Below, piece after piece: positions 34,201-47,046 of a stretch of 64,000 nt of DNA. The translations under genes and the position numbers were made by a program. How positions within the stretch are numbered: the first letter of the stretch is position 1; every line of letters starts with the position of its first letter. Under the pieces are notes generated by a model. The model was not told the origin of the DNA and did no database searches. It was given only the letters and a program-made list of their open reading frames with translations. Source of the stretch: Citrus sinensis (Eukaryota > Streptophyta > Magnoliopsida > Sapindales > Rutaceae); assembly GCF_022201045.2 (NCBI RefSeq), contig NC_068560.1, positions 31,327,501 through 31,391,500 of the forward strand, given 5' to 3'.

Positions 34201-37200
34201 CATAAGTATTCTAAACATAAAGAAAGAAATAAATGGATTAAAATGTGGAGCAATGCAACTGGTTGCCAAATCAGAGCGTGAAAACAGATCAATACGAACA
34301 AGAAAAGAAAAGAAATTTCTGCCCAACTTGATTACTCAACAGAAATGAAATCAAGAAAAGATTAACCTGATTCCAGTCTTAATTTAAAAAATAAATAATC
34401 AAAGGATAATTTTACTGCTTGAACAGTTTTGCATTACTAAGCAGTTTCTGCAGCTTTAAAGAATTTACTTACTATTTTTTAATTCAATAAACAGAATTTG
34501 TCATGGAGTAGATAATAAGATAAACCAAATAATTCAGACAAGATCTTGACCAGAGTTATGCAATAGAACTGAAGAAAAAGATTAATTAGGCCTCTTATTA
34601 AAACACAGAGAGCAAAACATAACCTCATAAAACTAATGAAACAACTACCTCTGCAGCAATTTACGATTTGGCTCAGGGAATGTTTCCAATATTGCAGTAC
34701 GCATGGCACTGACTCTACTGCCTCGATCAGTTCCTAACGGTTGTAGACTAATTAGCAAAATAATAAATAAAAATACCATGAAAGTACACAATACTGCATA
34801 ACATAGTAATTTCTACTATAAAAGATGCTGTAATTCAGCCCAGGAGAACTTAACGATTTTGATTCTTAAACAGTAACAAAAAATTCCACATTTGGTTGCT
34901 TTTGAAATTTGTCGTGCAATTGAGTGATCTAGTAACACAGTGTAAAGCAAGACCTTTGGCTAGCCCAGAACCTGGTGTTTCCTACAATACTTATCAAAGG
35001 CATACTTTCTTTAGGAACTTGGAGTCTTAAGACTCCCATTGTGAAGGGGATGATCAGATCATAAATGATGTACATTTGGATCAAAAATGCAAAATCTTAG
35101 ATGTTAATGATTTGAAAGGTGTTTGTATGTAGGTTAAAGAACAAAAGGGTGTTCATAGGCAAAATAATATAATTTCATAAGCAACATAAGAACTACAGGG
35201 TATAAAGTCTTTATCTGTGGTAATATCAAGTTGAATATCACAAGGTATACCCTGCTTAACAACCTACAGTGTACAAACATTAAAATTTCAAGGACTAGAA
35301 GTTCCCCACTAAACCTGAAACCAGCACAGCACATTTCCCAAATTTTCAGATTTAAACTATGTATAAGGCTTCAAATATTTGCACATTGTTCAACAATAAA
35401 AGTATACATTTAAATGCATTTAGTTTTGGCTCTGATCTGCAGAGTATTTGTTTCTATAGATATATTGCTACTAAAGAGCAAAATATATATACAAGCAGAT
35501 TTTAATTGTAAACAAATAAGAATAAAGCAAACAAGTCACGGAGAACTTTGGAAGATAATTTACATTGTTAACCATAATTTCAGACATTTCAAGAATTTAA
35601 AGCCCAGAACACCTAAATTTCTGCTTATTTTAACTTAATAGTGTCTATTTGAAGTGGTAGACGAAAGTTCTCTGCAGGATCAGACCATGCAATTCTATTT
35701 CAGATTGTATGTACGCGTAAGCTCTGCATGTGGTATTTGTAAAATAATCTCCATAAAACACTATATTAACAATCCATCACATTTCAATAGTTGTTTGTTC
35801 ACTATTATTGCCAACTTATACAGTAATTAATTGAAGAAATTCAAACAAACAAATGAATATTACAGCAGACTTACGACGTGCTTCTAGCAGGGCATTACAG
35901 CATGATGCAGGTACCGGGGAGGAGGGCAGTTCCCGAATGACATACTAGAAAATTGCATTAAGGTCAATAAATACTAATGCACAATATGCTGCAACCAACA
36001 AGAAGAAATCAATATATTGTAGTAACTGAAGAGTAGATACCTTGACACAATCAGCAATGATATGTGCATCCTCCTCAGGAGAAAATTCAGTTTTTCCTGA
36101 ATCAGAATGCATAACCCAGAAACTTTAGGATGCAGCGGAATGACTCGAAACAGAAATATTTCTGATGCAGAACTACCATAGATAATTTTACTTCTATGTT
36201 AACTACGTAAGGAATGAGGGTGACAATATAAATACCACACCATAATATAGCTTACAGAACTATCGCAACTCTGTATGTGATGTAGTATTTATATAACAAT
36301 TAACTAAAAGGCCAGCAAATCAAAACAAAACATTTGGAAATTTGACAAAAGGACAAAACCGATTGTATATATGGAGATAAAGAGAAGATTTCAGAACTAG
36401 TAAAGGAACACAGCAGAACTGAACAAACCCTGCTCAAATTCCCGAATTCTGCGGTGAACATCATCAACATATGCAGCTTGTCTTAAGATGCCTTCTACCT
36501 GGACTCCTGTTGTTTTAGTTTCAACCGATCAGATTCATATATTTGAAAGAAAGAATAAATAAAATCACTATAGTAGAAGTGAATTTTCTTCAGGTCACAA
36601 TGGCCTAGTTCCTTCACAATTAGATATTACAGCCAGAAAAAATAACACCCAGGTTTGAAGTTGGAATGATTGTGATACTCTCCTCAAAGATTCTTCAATG
36701 AAAATGAGAAAATACAGTTTCAACTTCTTGATTGCTAGATCATTCCCAAATATTAGCCTTCAGCATAGCAATAGTTCAACCAAGACAATGCAAAATTATT
36801 GTATATGTACTCCGCAACAATTATGTGACCAACATCTTAATAACCCTTTAAATCAATGTAAAGGTTTCCATAATCAGTTTCTCCCAGGTTCTGCATGGAA
36901 ACTCGATTAAGTGAATTTTACAAACCCGAATGATTCTATGTGAATCCTATCAAAAAGTTAAATATCAATGCATCCCGTAGCAACAAACCCAGAGATGTGA
37001 ACAAGTTGTAGAAATTTTTGGAGGTTTAAATTCCTTCTAGTCTTTAATATTCATTAAAGAAGGAAGAATGTCGGATCAACAATAATTCATCCATTACAAT
37101 ATAATAGCTTATAAAATGGTACAATAAAAAATTGAGTTATAGTGCCTTTAATGATGCCCACTCGCTCTTTCAAGCATAAAATACACGTATCTACTGGAAA

Positions 37201-40200
37201 AATAAGGAAAATACTTATAATATTAATCACGGATCATATTCATAAATAAGCGGTCTAGTTCAGTGAGTAACATGTTAAAATAGCAGCATATTAGACTGCA
37301 TAGAAAAAGAAAAACTCACCATGCTCTTCTATGAACCTAATAGCTTTTTCCAAAAACGATGGAGTTCCATCAACATCTTCTAAAGCAAGTAAAATTGGTC
37401 TACCAATGACCGGGAATTTCACAGGTTTTTCTTTCACTGCAAGAGAAACGCATAGGAAAATCAATTTGTTAATGATTGGAGTAAAAAACCACAGCAAACA
37501 AGTAATCCAATTCAAAGGACTAATTGAATGACATCATTGAAGAACCCATGTCGCAACCATACCATTTAAAAGGGGGAAAAATGGAATTTGATAAAAATAA
37601 ACCAGCCATGAATAGCACTCGAAAATCAGAGAGGCACAGAAAACCTGTTGAAAAATGTATGTAATTTAGATGTGAAAAAAGAAGACCATACACTGTTCCA
37701 CAGAGCCATTAGCTGCCTCAGCCTTATCATTCTTGAGGATGCCATTTTGCCCAGTTGCAGAACCAGTACTTGGTGCTTGTGCCAAAGCGTTTTCCAGAGC
37801 AGTCTTCCAGTCATATAAATCCTCCAAAGACTCAGCCTTTATCACCGGTAATTAAAATATTTAAAAAAAAAAAAATCAGTCAGTAGTGAATTGCAAAGGA
37901 TTGAAGTTTAAGATCAGAGAAGCTCACTTTTACTGCAAGAATTTTAAATTTGTAAAGTTTGCACTTGTAATGTTTCACACAGTAAAACGATGCATCATGG
38001 CCCCCACACCTTGTAGATAAAGATGGCCGGCATTCATTCACTTGCAATATTAATGCAACTTTCACCACTGACTCATAACAAAAGTTCCAATTGCAAAGAG
38101 ATATTATTCACATAGGAATCAATTTGAAAGTCCTCGATACTGAAAAAGTTTCAATTTCTATTTCAGGCACATTTTAGTAGTCTTTAGGTGATCATCAAGT
38201 TCCAAATTCTGTTGAAACTAATCTTGATCAGGAGTAGTTTGGTCTCAATTACTGATATTGAAGTTTCTATTGTTTCATAATTGATTTCAATACTTCATAC
38301 TGTCAATGATATTTTCCTCTTTAGCGAATAAAAAATAAAAGAATGCATATTAATGAAGAACACTAACGTCCCATGGGATGAATAATAATAAATAGGAAAA
38401 ATGTGCTACACAATGGTGGAAAATGTAATATCAAAATGACCAAAAACGAGAGGGGAAAAGGAAGAAGGAAGCACCTTGAGTGTGAAGGCTCGTCCATCAC
38501 GACCATCAGGAAATAGTACTGTCAAGAGTTTTTTATCTGCTTTGACAACCACACTAGAAATTTTCCAAGGTAGAGTTACACGGTTAGTTAACCTCTCTAA
38601 CTTCCCTCACGGTAACAACTGCATGAAGAACGCCAGAATAATTTCAAAAAGCAAGCCAACCTGCCTGAATTGTTGAGGTCAATACCACCAAGGGTCAAAT
38701 TGACTTCACTCCCCTTTTGAGGAATAGCACTCTGAAAAGTAAAACAACAGCAGCAGCAGATGAATTTTCAAAATCTTAATAATGCAATGAGCATTGAAGG
38801 GAGGAAAAGGTGGGGTAAGGTAACAAAATTATATACCCTGAATATAAATAAAACCAACAGAACTCATACAAGTTTTGTACTAATCCAAATCCTCTCGTCA
38901 TGTCAGAAATACATAAAAATCTTACTACTCCATATAATTTAGGCTATTTTGAAATGGCCTGAAGTATCTAAGAAAACGAGAAAAAATGAAGCATATTTTT
39001 CTTCCCAACCATCAACATTAAGTTTAACCCAATAAGAATTGGGAGGATCAGAATTGTTTCCTTTCATTCTCATATAAATTATGTTTGAGAAAACCAAACA
39101 GAGATCGACATCTTATGACAATTGAACGATCGTTCTATGAGCTTTCATGATATCAGTTTAACATTAACTCCACATTATTTAAAAAAAAAAAAAAAAGACG
39201 AGACTATCTGCCACAATGCAAGTACTTACTGGATCACTTCTGAAGAAAACCAGAGAAGTATGAGTTAAGATAAACCATCTCTTCTTCCAGGATGTCCATC
39301 CAATTCCTATTAAAAGTAAATATGATAAAAAGGAAGATTTTGAAATGAAATGTTAATATCAAGCCCTTGAAAAATTGTGCCACACAGATACTATCCCCAA
39401 GCACAGGATTCCTCTAAACATAATAACATTGGACCATCACTTAGAAAAAGAAAATATTTTATTAAATAGAAACAGCGAGTTCTCGTGACTGGACATTTAC
39501 AATTTTCGAAAATCAGCACCAGCATACAGAGAGTCGCTACAAGACAAAGAAAAACTATCAACTCCAATGCATTGTCGATGCAACTCTTTGTCTATAAAGT
39601 TGAGTAAATTTTTGTTTTTCAGACAGGGAGTTGCTAGTCTGAATTATAACAAAATCTCAACAAATGCAGGAGAAAAAGACTCCATAAAAAAAAGTCAGAT
39701 CATTTTTGCTAGTTAAATAACAAACTATTTCATTTCAAACAAACATTTGCAAATAGACAAATAGCTGCTTTGCCGGAAAACAAACTAAAATAAAAATAGT
39801 CAAAATTTTGAAAAGATGGATCACAACAGTGCAACGCTTATTGACTATGAATTTTTCTATGATTCAGTCTAATTTAAACTACAACCCAAAGAAGTAAAAA
39901 CACACCTTTAGATGATATAAAGAGTGGTCCACTTTTGAAAACCTGCATGAGTATTTCGATTAGAATTTGGCAAAATCAAGCAGTAATGTATCAACTAAAG
40001 GCATAAATCATACTCTTGAAGAAGCAATTTCATGAATAATGATAATTTCATCAAGCAAATTGTTAACAATGTTACTGGCATCTCGAATCAAATACAATTA
40101 GAGGCAAGACTCAAATGCTTTTTTAGAAATTAATTAAAAAGGAAAAGGAATTACGGCATTTCCAGCACGAGTAATGCGATGATCATTCGGGCCGGGTGGC

Positions 40201-40412
40201 GGACCGGGAGGCTGGCCAGATGGCGGGCCGCCAGGCGGATTAGTAGCCATAGGAGGAGTGCCTGCATCTCCCTAAAAACAAACATAAATAAATAATTACT
40301 TATTTATATTCATATTTTAAGCACTCACATTCACAAAAAAAAAAAGAAGAATAAAAATAAAAATACTGACAGATTTTTTCGCCTGAGACCATTCGGTGCT
40401 TTTACTGACCAT
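28274..40412 (-). CDS. REN1: Rho/ROP GTPase-activating protein with PH domain and coiled coil (REN1/PHGAP family), 972 aa, 23 exons
   Basis: The protein switches off ROP (plant Rho) GTPases at the plasma membrane. In Arabidopsis, REN1 restrains ROP1 at the pollen-tube tip. Exons from the start: 40371-40412, 40155-40271, 39906-39942, 39230-39306, 38661-38731, 38475-38553, 37692-37836, 37320-37436, 36429-36506, 36041-36096, 35875-35944, 34649-34733, 33967-34210, 33193-33411, 31773-32093, 31499-31548, 31023-31083, 30861-30944, 30495-30608, 30255-30415, 29896-29947, 29196-29378, 28274-28729; every junction closes in frame. The PH domain is at about 54-165 (FKSGPLFISSKG, SWKKRWFIL). The RhoGAP domain is at about 195-405, with arginine finger Arg237 in GILRQ and CMAPLLLRPLLAGE late. 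An acidic Ser/Asp stretch (407-480) and coiled coil (about 600-760) follow, and the end is PTRTFSR. A second in-frame ATG at 40250 could be the start, giving a protein 21 residues shorter. Head-to-head with the gene at 42962. Confidence 0.92.
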
Positions 40413-42130
40413 ATCCCGATCACAAGATCACCGGCGTCTGCAACAATTACACACGAATCAGAGAAACACCCCAATGCCAAAGATCAAACGAAAAAACAAA
40501 TGACGGGAAGTTGAAGCTGAAGGTACCTTGAATGAAAATAAAAAAATAAAATAAAAATAATGGTTTTGATTTGGGAGAAAAAAAAAAATGAGGAAGCGTA
40601 AAGGTTAACAGGAGAGAGTGTGTTTTTTTTTTTTTTGGATTAATTGTTTTCGCTTTTTTGTGTGTTGCGCAGAAATCTTTGCACACAACGGAAACCCGCT
40701 GGTCAAGCGAAAAAGGCCCAAATAGAACGGGTCCTTCCACTTGTACACGTCGACCGTGATTGCAGCTCTCCGCGAAAATACTATGTGTTGGAGGGAAAAT
40801 TTGGAAAATTGGCATTTCTGGTAATTTCAGTTATATCACTGTCCTCTTTCTTACAATTGGTAGTTGTCTGTACGTGGATTGGTCCTTTACAGACGTGGCT
40901 TCCATCTGTTACATGATGCATCACCAATCTCAGATTTCGCGTGGGACCCTTTTATTATAGAATAGAATATAATTATGGTTTCCGTTTTCCACCTCAGCAA
41001 ATATTAAAACAGCAATGTTAAAACCCTTACCTAAATGCCAAATGGTAGGGAATTAATAAATACTGTCATTAAATACTAATGGTGGTATTTACAAAAAATG
41101 TTGGTTTGGGGTTGGATTTCATTTTTTTTGTTTTTTTTGTTTATATCGCACAAATTTAGAGCCAATCATATTGTTGGCAAATATCACAAAGAAGAGAATA
41201 ATTGTGAAGGCTGACGTGGCGGCAATAAAGAATTTAGGTAAAGCTTGAAGAAGCACGAGCGCATTTCGAAATATTGAATTGGTGGATGTCTTTGCACCAG
41301 CTGACTTTTTCACAATTAGTGCCCTTGATGGGGGAAATGAATGGAAAAATAAAAAGCCAAACCGCATCATTAAGAAATTGTCCCCTTGTTCTCTACTGAA
41401 AAGTGTTTCGCATAATTGCCTTTTTAACTGCTGGTAGTTCCTGAAGTTATGCGTCATCAATATCGGTTCCGTGAGTAATTTTGAATAACGTGTCTAGCCA
41501 GCCAAGTCTTCAAGTATACACCATAATCTGTTTTTCATCGTCCAAGACGCTGATTCTCATGCATTTGTTGCGATGATTGCGCGCAATATTTTCACCAATG
41601 TGAATAAGTGAACAGGAATGCAGGACCTGTCGTCTAAACGACTTCGGGTAGAGTGGAATTTTTAGCCCAACTCAATGTCAATAGTGGATCAAGTTTAGGC
41701 CTAATTTAAAACTTTAACTGGATATGAATTCTAGCCCAATTGAAGCTGGTCCAAGTTGAAGCCCGAAGGAGCTTCTAGCCACATCTAGTCTAAACGTCTC
41801 TTCGGGCTCGGGAGTTGGATCACTGTACTCTGATTTGCAACACTAATGCAATTTTACTCGGTGAATAGTTTTTCAATAATAATAATAATAATATAAGTAA
41901 AAGTGAATTTCGAAGAGGGATTTTATTAATAAAAATGTAAAATTAATGTAAAATACAAAAAAAAAAATTAACAGTGTAGTAATCAGCATTTTTTAACCTC
42001 ATCACTGAGATTAAGGTTTAAATGTCTCCATATGTCGTGGAAATGAAATTTCTCCTTACATAAAAGTTGATTTTGAACTGAATTTGTTGGATAATTAAGA
42101 TATCACAAGTTGAAATTCCTATTAAAATTA

Positions 42131-42250
42131 ATCACTTGACCTTTGTCTGAGTGGTCAGAGCCTACTCTCACAATTAACGGGGTTGGATTGAGTCCTCACA
42201 AAGCATTGTGTGACTTAATTCTTTCTTTAATTACATAACATAATTGAATG
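42131..42250 (+). mobile_element. Possible tRNA-derived SINE remnant
   Basis: TTGTCTGAGTGG resembles an RNA polymerase III A box. GGTTGGATTGAGTCC, about 35 bases later, resembles a degenerate B box, and the unit ends in A10. Length and order suit a short plant SINE, but both boxes are imperfect. Confidence 0.35.
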
Positions 42251-42726
42251 AAAAAAAAAATCTCCTTCTTAAAATATGAATAGAATAGATATATCTCAAA
42301 TATAAAAGAGAATAAAAATCTGAATTATAACATAAGTAATAATCTCATGTAATTCAAATCAGCATTCCTATTAAGATTAAGACAAAATTTAAGAAAAAAA
42401 GAGATAAATAACTAAAACGTCACATAACACGACAACAGTTACCTAATGAATTTTTGTTGTGTATTCTAAAAATTTCAAAAATATCAGCGCCCCTCAATGA
42501 TTATTAATCAAGTCAACACGTGGTTAGCAGAATTGTACCGTGCTGGCATGTTCCAGCGACTGCAGATAAAAACAAAGTCATAACTGTAAACGTAATAAAG
42601 TACATAGGTATTCGAAATAAGGCTGATGGACAAAGATCAATTTGCAGTGGCGTGTAATTGAGAGAAACCGCAAAGCCAAAGTAATTAGACCTGTAGACCT
42701 CAAAGCCATCATGTAGCTAAAAGCCT

Positions 42727-42795
42727 ATGGCGGCTTTTGGCCCGCTTTTCGGTTTTCCTCGTGCATTTTTCTTTCCTCTTATTTTGCCAATTTAG
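42727..42795 (+). other. Upstream open reading frame (22 codons)
   Basis: ATG at 42727 opens MAAFGPLFGFPRAFFFPLIL, then PI and a stop at 42793-42795. It lies 166 bp before the ATG of the downstream gene, in a different frame. It could damp translation if transcription starts upstream of it, which the sequence does not show. Confidence 0.4.
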
Positions 42796-42961
42796 ACACA
42801 CAACACAAACAAGCAGCACAACCGAAGCACATGTCAAAATTCAAAACAAACACCAGCCAGATCGATTTCGACGATTTTTTATTCTTGATACATTGAAATT
42901 CAAGGACGAATTTAATAATCGAATAAGAATTGACTGGGATTTTAAACTTCTAGGGTTTGCT

Positions 42962-45314
42962 ATGGAAATCGAGGTGTCCAAGTCGAGTGCGTTGTCGTTG
43001 GACGTCGAGAGGAAGAGAGACGAAGAGAAAGAGAAAGTTCGCGTGAAAAGGAAGACTTTAGAGGCTGTCCTCCAGCAGTGCCAGAGAGCTCTTGAATTGC
43101 TCAGTAACGGTTTCGACGAAGACGATAACGATGTCGGCGCCGTGATGTCCGATGAAGAGACGAGCCGCGAAGGGTCGTCTAATCAGCGCATCGATCGAGA
43201 AGCCGATGAGGTACCGAACGAAGCTTCTTCTTTTTTGTGTTAATTTTGCGCTAGTTGTTTGGATTCTGGAAAATTGTTCAATTTAACTGCTGAACACAAC
43301 TGGACGTGATTTTGAAAGCTTAATTTTGCTTGAATTTTTGCTGTTTGTGTTCACTGAAGCTTTCAATCGGTTTGATTTTTATATAAACAGTATTCCGCTC
43401 GTTATGGTGTTGCTATTGCTTGTGGTTATGTTGTGGATGTTTTGTCTGCTGAATTTTCTTAGCTAAGTAATTGTTTTTTTTGGCATGTGGCTGGATAACT
43501 GATAAGCCCTTGCCAGCCTACCATGAGGACTTAGTTTCTGATGATATATGATAAGTGATATGAATAAAATCCAAAGTTATTTGATCTAAGCTTTCCAAAT
43601 TTTAAATTTGATAACATATATTGGATTTGACTTTGTAAGATGGCATATGTTTAACTTTATAAGCTTTTGAAAATATAATCATATTTTTTGTGTTGTCTCC
43701 ACTTTTTCCTTGATGCAGCTTTGCGATCTTCTGAGATCTAGAGTTGAATGCCCTGACTTCCTCGATAAGTTGGAGTATGCACAGCTGTCAGGTCCACCAA
43801 ATAATATTGGTATGCATTCAGAATAGACCCTGTGAATAACTTTTCCTTGCTCTTCATATCTTAACAGCATTAAAACTACTCTTTGGTGCCAGAAGAAGGT
43901 AGTTCATGGGACATGGTCAGTGATAATGATCTCTGGGAAAGTGGAAATATCGATTTGGATCGAGAAGATTATGTCCTTGTGAGTGAAGAAGATATAGTAG
44001 ATGGTATTGCATGCTTCATGGCTGCGTATTTGTTGTCACTTAAACAGGCCAAGGTAAGGAATTTTCCCACCACCCTTCATTAAATTTCTGAAGTTCTCAA
44101 AATCAAATGGATTTTGTACCTAAAATGATTATTGTAGTCACCACCTAATTTTCTGATTGAACTATGATCTCCTTGCTGTACAGAACATAGCTATATAGAT
44201 ATACATGTATGCTGTAGGCCTGTAAACTTTACTGGGATGAGCTATCGTCAAACACTGCTGATGTTGTATTTTGCCTCTTCACGGTTTTATATAGTCATAA
44301 CCTCATGTAACTATCATGCTTAAGATTTTTTGCTCTGCATCCGAAAGCAATAGCATGCATATAATGGGTTTAGGTTGGAGTAGAAATTGTGATCAGTTAG
44401 GTTGGTTTGTAAGTGCCCATCATAACACCTGCAAACTTTCTAGACTGCTCTGTTTTTTAACTGCTATTGGATTCAGTTTTATTTTACTACACATAAAAGG
44501 TTTTTGATTAATTGGTAACTGATACTTTTTCATGGAGTGGCAAATATTGTCTGGTTACCCAGTGTAATACCCTTAAGTTTTGGCTTGCCTTTGGCATAAC
44601 TTAGATTTATAGACCTTTGAGGTGAAGCATCTAATTTGCTGTTTGTTTGCAGAATTTGACCCCCAATCAACTTCAGGAAGGTGAGTTTTGCTTTGTCCCA
44701 GTAAGGTTAACTTGCACTTATATTTGATGGCGATGTCTTTCAAAAAGGTTTCAAGAGAAATTTTTACTAAATAGCTTGCGGTATTTCTTTTTCAAACAAG
44801 CTTCATGCATTAACTGGAACAAGTTTTGTTCTCAGTAGTTTTGCTAAGCATTCTGAACATTTTATGTTGGATCATTTCAGCCTTAAGCAAGACTTTCTCT
44901 GTGAAGAAGAGAAAAGGAAAGCTTCGGAAAGCATGGGACGGAAGCAAAGTCATTTATAATGTGGCTTCCTGGGGGGCAACTGCTGTTGGGTAGGCAGTTC
45001 AAGAAACTAATTGGCTTGCTTTATTTTTCCTGCATTATTCTGTTTTATTGTTCTTCTTTGGGGTGCAAGTCTGGTTATAGTGAATGAAATGTCATTTGAC
45101 TCATTTCTGTAACTCTTTCAGATTTACTTTTTGTCAACGGTTCAGCTTCCTTTACTTCACATTTTTCTTTTCCAGTCTTCTCTACTTATATTTTACTTAT
45201 CCCTTTATTTTTCCATTGTGCATTCCTAACAGGATATATCAGAACCCCGTTATTCTTAGGGCTGCCTCTAAAGCCTTCTGGACTTCTTGCCATGTTATAT
45301 CAAAGCTTCTCTGA
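42962..45314 (+). CDS. Conserved plant protein of unknown function, 6 exons, 239 aa
   Basis: Exons 42962-43210, 43719-43809, 43893-44053, 44653-44680, 44881-44989 and 45233-45314 join in one frame of 240 codons with GT-AG borders. The start MEIEVSKSSALSLDVE is chosen because it is the first ATG of this frame. The N-terminus is charged and helical (KRKTLEAVLQQCQRALELLS), followed by acidic DEDDNDV. The middle has LCDLLRSRVECPDFLDKLE and WDMVSDNDLWESG. The C-terminal half, IACFMAAYLLSLKQAKNLTP, is followed by a basic patch (VKKRKGKLRKAWDGSK) and an aromatic, weakly hydrophobic end (VASWGATAVGIYQNPVILRA). No signal peptide is seen. The tail might touch membranes, but that is speculation. I do not recognise a named domain. 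It sits between REN1-like and the 1231-residue gene, where Arabidopsis has At4g24590/At4g24600 as unknown genes, so it may be a conserved neighbour. Confidence 0.85.
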
Positions 45315-46381
45315 TTCACTTGTGTAGCTTGGTGGATAGTAGTTGTGTTGGGACTTGAGATGCAATGTTGTATCATGCTTGACTGCCAATGCAGCTCGGT
45401 CTTTCACCATTTGTGTAATGTTATTGCTATTCTTTGGGTGTTGCAGGATCTCCATTGATTGTTGTGTCATAAAATTTGTCTTGTAAATATTTCTTCCTCT
45501 TTAAGCAATTCTGAGTGCAATTCAAAATCATTTTTCATTGGTTATCTCCTTGCAACATTTTATGTCCTTTATATAAATTGTCCATATGCACTTGTATGTG
45601 TAGCTCCTGTTATTTCGATTAAAATTCTTTTGTTGAAGTAGGATAAAAAATTTCTTTTAGGCCATGTTTGGTTTGAAGAAAGGGGAGGAGAGGAAAAGAG
45701 TGGAATGGAAGGAAAATGAGAAGAAAGGAGTGGAGGAGAGTAGTGAAATTAGATTTCATTGTTTTGTTTGATATAAAATTTGATAAGGAAAAGAATTATA
45801 ATTTTTTTCTTTAAACAAATTTATTCTTTACTTTAAATATTAAACTATTTATATTAGTAATAAAATCGAATTTAATATATATAAAAAATAAAATAAAATA
45901 GTAGTCCGATGGCAATCGGCGGTGGTTCGGTGACTTTCCGGCAATGCTCTGATGGAGTTTTGATGACTTTTCGGCAACATTCGATGGAGGTCCAATGACT
46001 TTTCGGCGACGGTCGGTGGAGGTTCGATGGCAATTTGTATTTTTATATTAAATAAATAAGTTTATTTATTTTGTTAAGTTTCTTAAATCATTTATTAAAT
46101 TAATAAAATAAAATTATTTATAATATTAAATTAATAAAATAAAATTATAAATAATAATTATTAATGACATTAAATAAGTTAAAAAGTTGAAAGGTAATTT
46201 TAGAAACTTTAGTTTCTAACATAAGAGTAATTTAAATTCTTCACTACTTTGTGTGGAATTCAAATTCTACATTATGATAAGATTGGTTGAATTAAATATC
46301 ACTTGACCCACATGATTTATTTTTATTATTTTATATTTTCATTCAACCAATGAATTAATGTCACGTAAGTTTGTACTTTAA

Positions 46382-46581
46382 AGTAATGATACAACCACAA
46401 ACTCTTGTACAAACTTATTTTGTATAAACTGATGTGGCATGATAAGATTAATTGAATTAAATATCACTTGGCCCACATGATTTGTTTTTATTATTTTATA
46501 TTTTCATTCAACCAATGAATTAATGTAACGTTAGTTTGTACAAAATAAGTTTGTACAAGAGTTTGTGGCTGTATCATTACT
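46382..46581. mobile_element. 200-bp MITE with 44-bp near-identical terminal repeats
   Basis: The left end AGTAATGATACAACCACAAA and the following bases to 46425 are repeated in inverted form at 46538-46581. I see one internal mismatch plus one at the inner edge. The interior contains its own palindrome around ATTCAACCAATGAATT. It is probably a recent insertion. Family assignment is uncertain because no clean target duplication is visible. Confidence 0.75.
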
Positions 46582-47046
46582 CTAAATTTTAATAAAAATT
46601 AAATTCTTATATATTTTCTCCAATCAAACAATAAAAATAAAAATAGAATTTAAATTCTTTTCCTCTTCTTCATTCTCTTTTACCAATCAAGTACCGCCTT
46701 AGTTCAATTCAACAGCATGTAAATTGTTGAGTTGGAAATGACTGGCGATGTCCTTCGATCGACGAGAGATCTACTTCAGTCAATTTCCAGATAAGGCAAT
46801 GGTTTCTTTCTTTTGGACGAGGACTATTCTAGTCAATTTATATATTGTACTGCATTGTTTGAATTTAATAGAAGGTTTTTTATTATTTTAAAAAATATAT
46901 ATAATTTTTTCCGCTAAAAATGTAACAACACTAGAAAAAATAATAGTGAAATGTTTTAGAAAATGAATATAAGTCATAAGGTAGTAATTAGTGTTTTCAT
47001 ATAATCCAACGAACAAGAATATAAGTGAAATACTGAAATGGTAGGC

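Larger units (their letters stand above)
40413..42961. other. Shared upstream region of two divergent genes
   Basis: This 2.5 kb separates the RhoGAP gene (-) from the gene at 42962 (+), so it must hold both promoters. It contains poly-purine and poly-T stretches, an AAT microsatellite at about 41877-41892, a SINE-like stretch and an upstream ATG frame listed below. A minus-strand open frame at 41119-41460 has a hydrophobic C-terminal stretch but matches nothing I know. Confidence 0.5.

Noticed and set aside
41119-41460. Minus-strand open frame of 113 codons with a hydrophobic stretch
   Set aside because: The composition is driven by poly-A/T flanks, and there is no family resemblance, splice context or leader. 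It lies in a promoter region between divergent genes.
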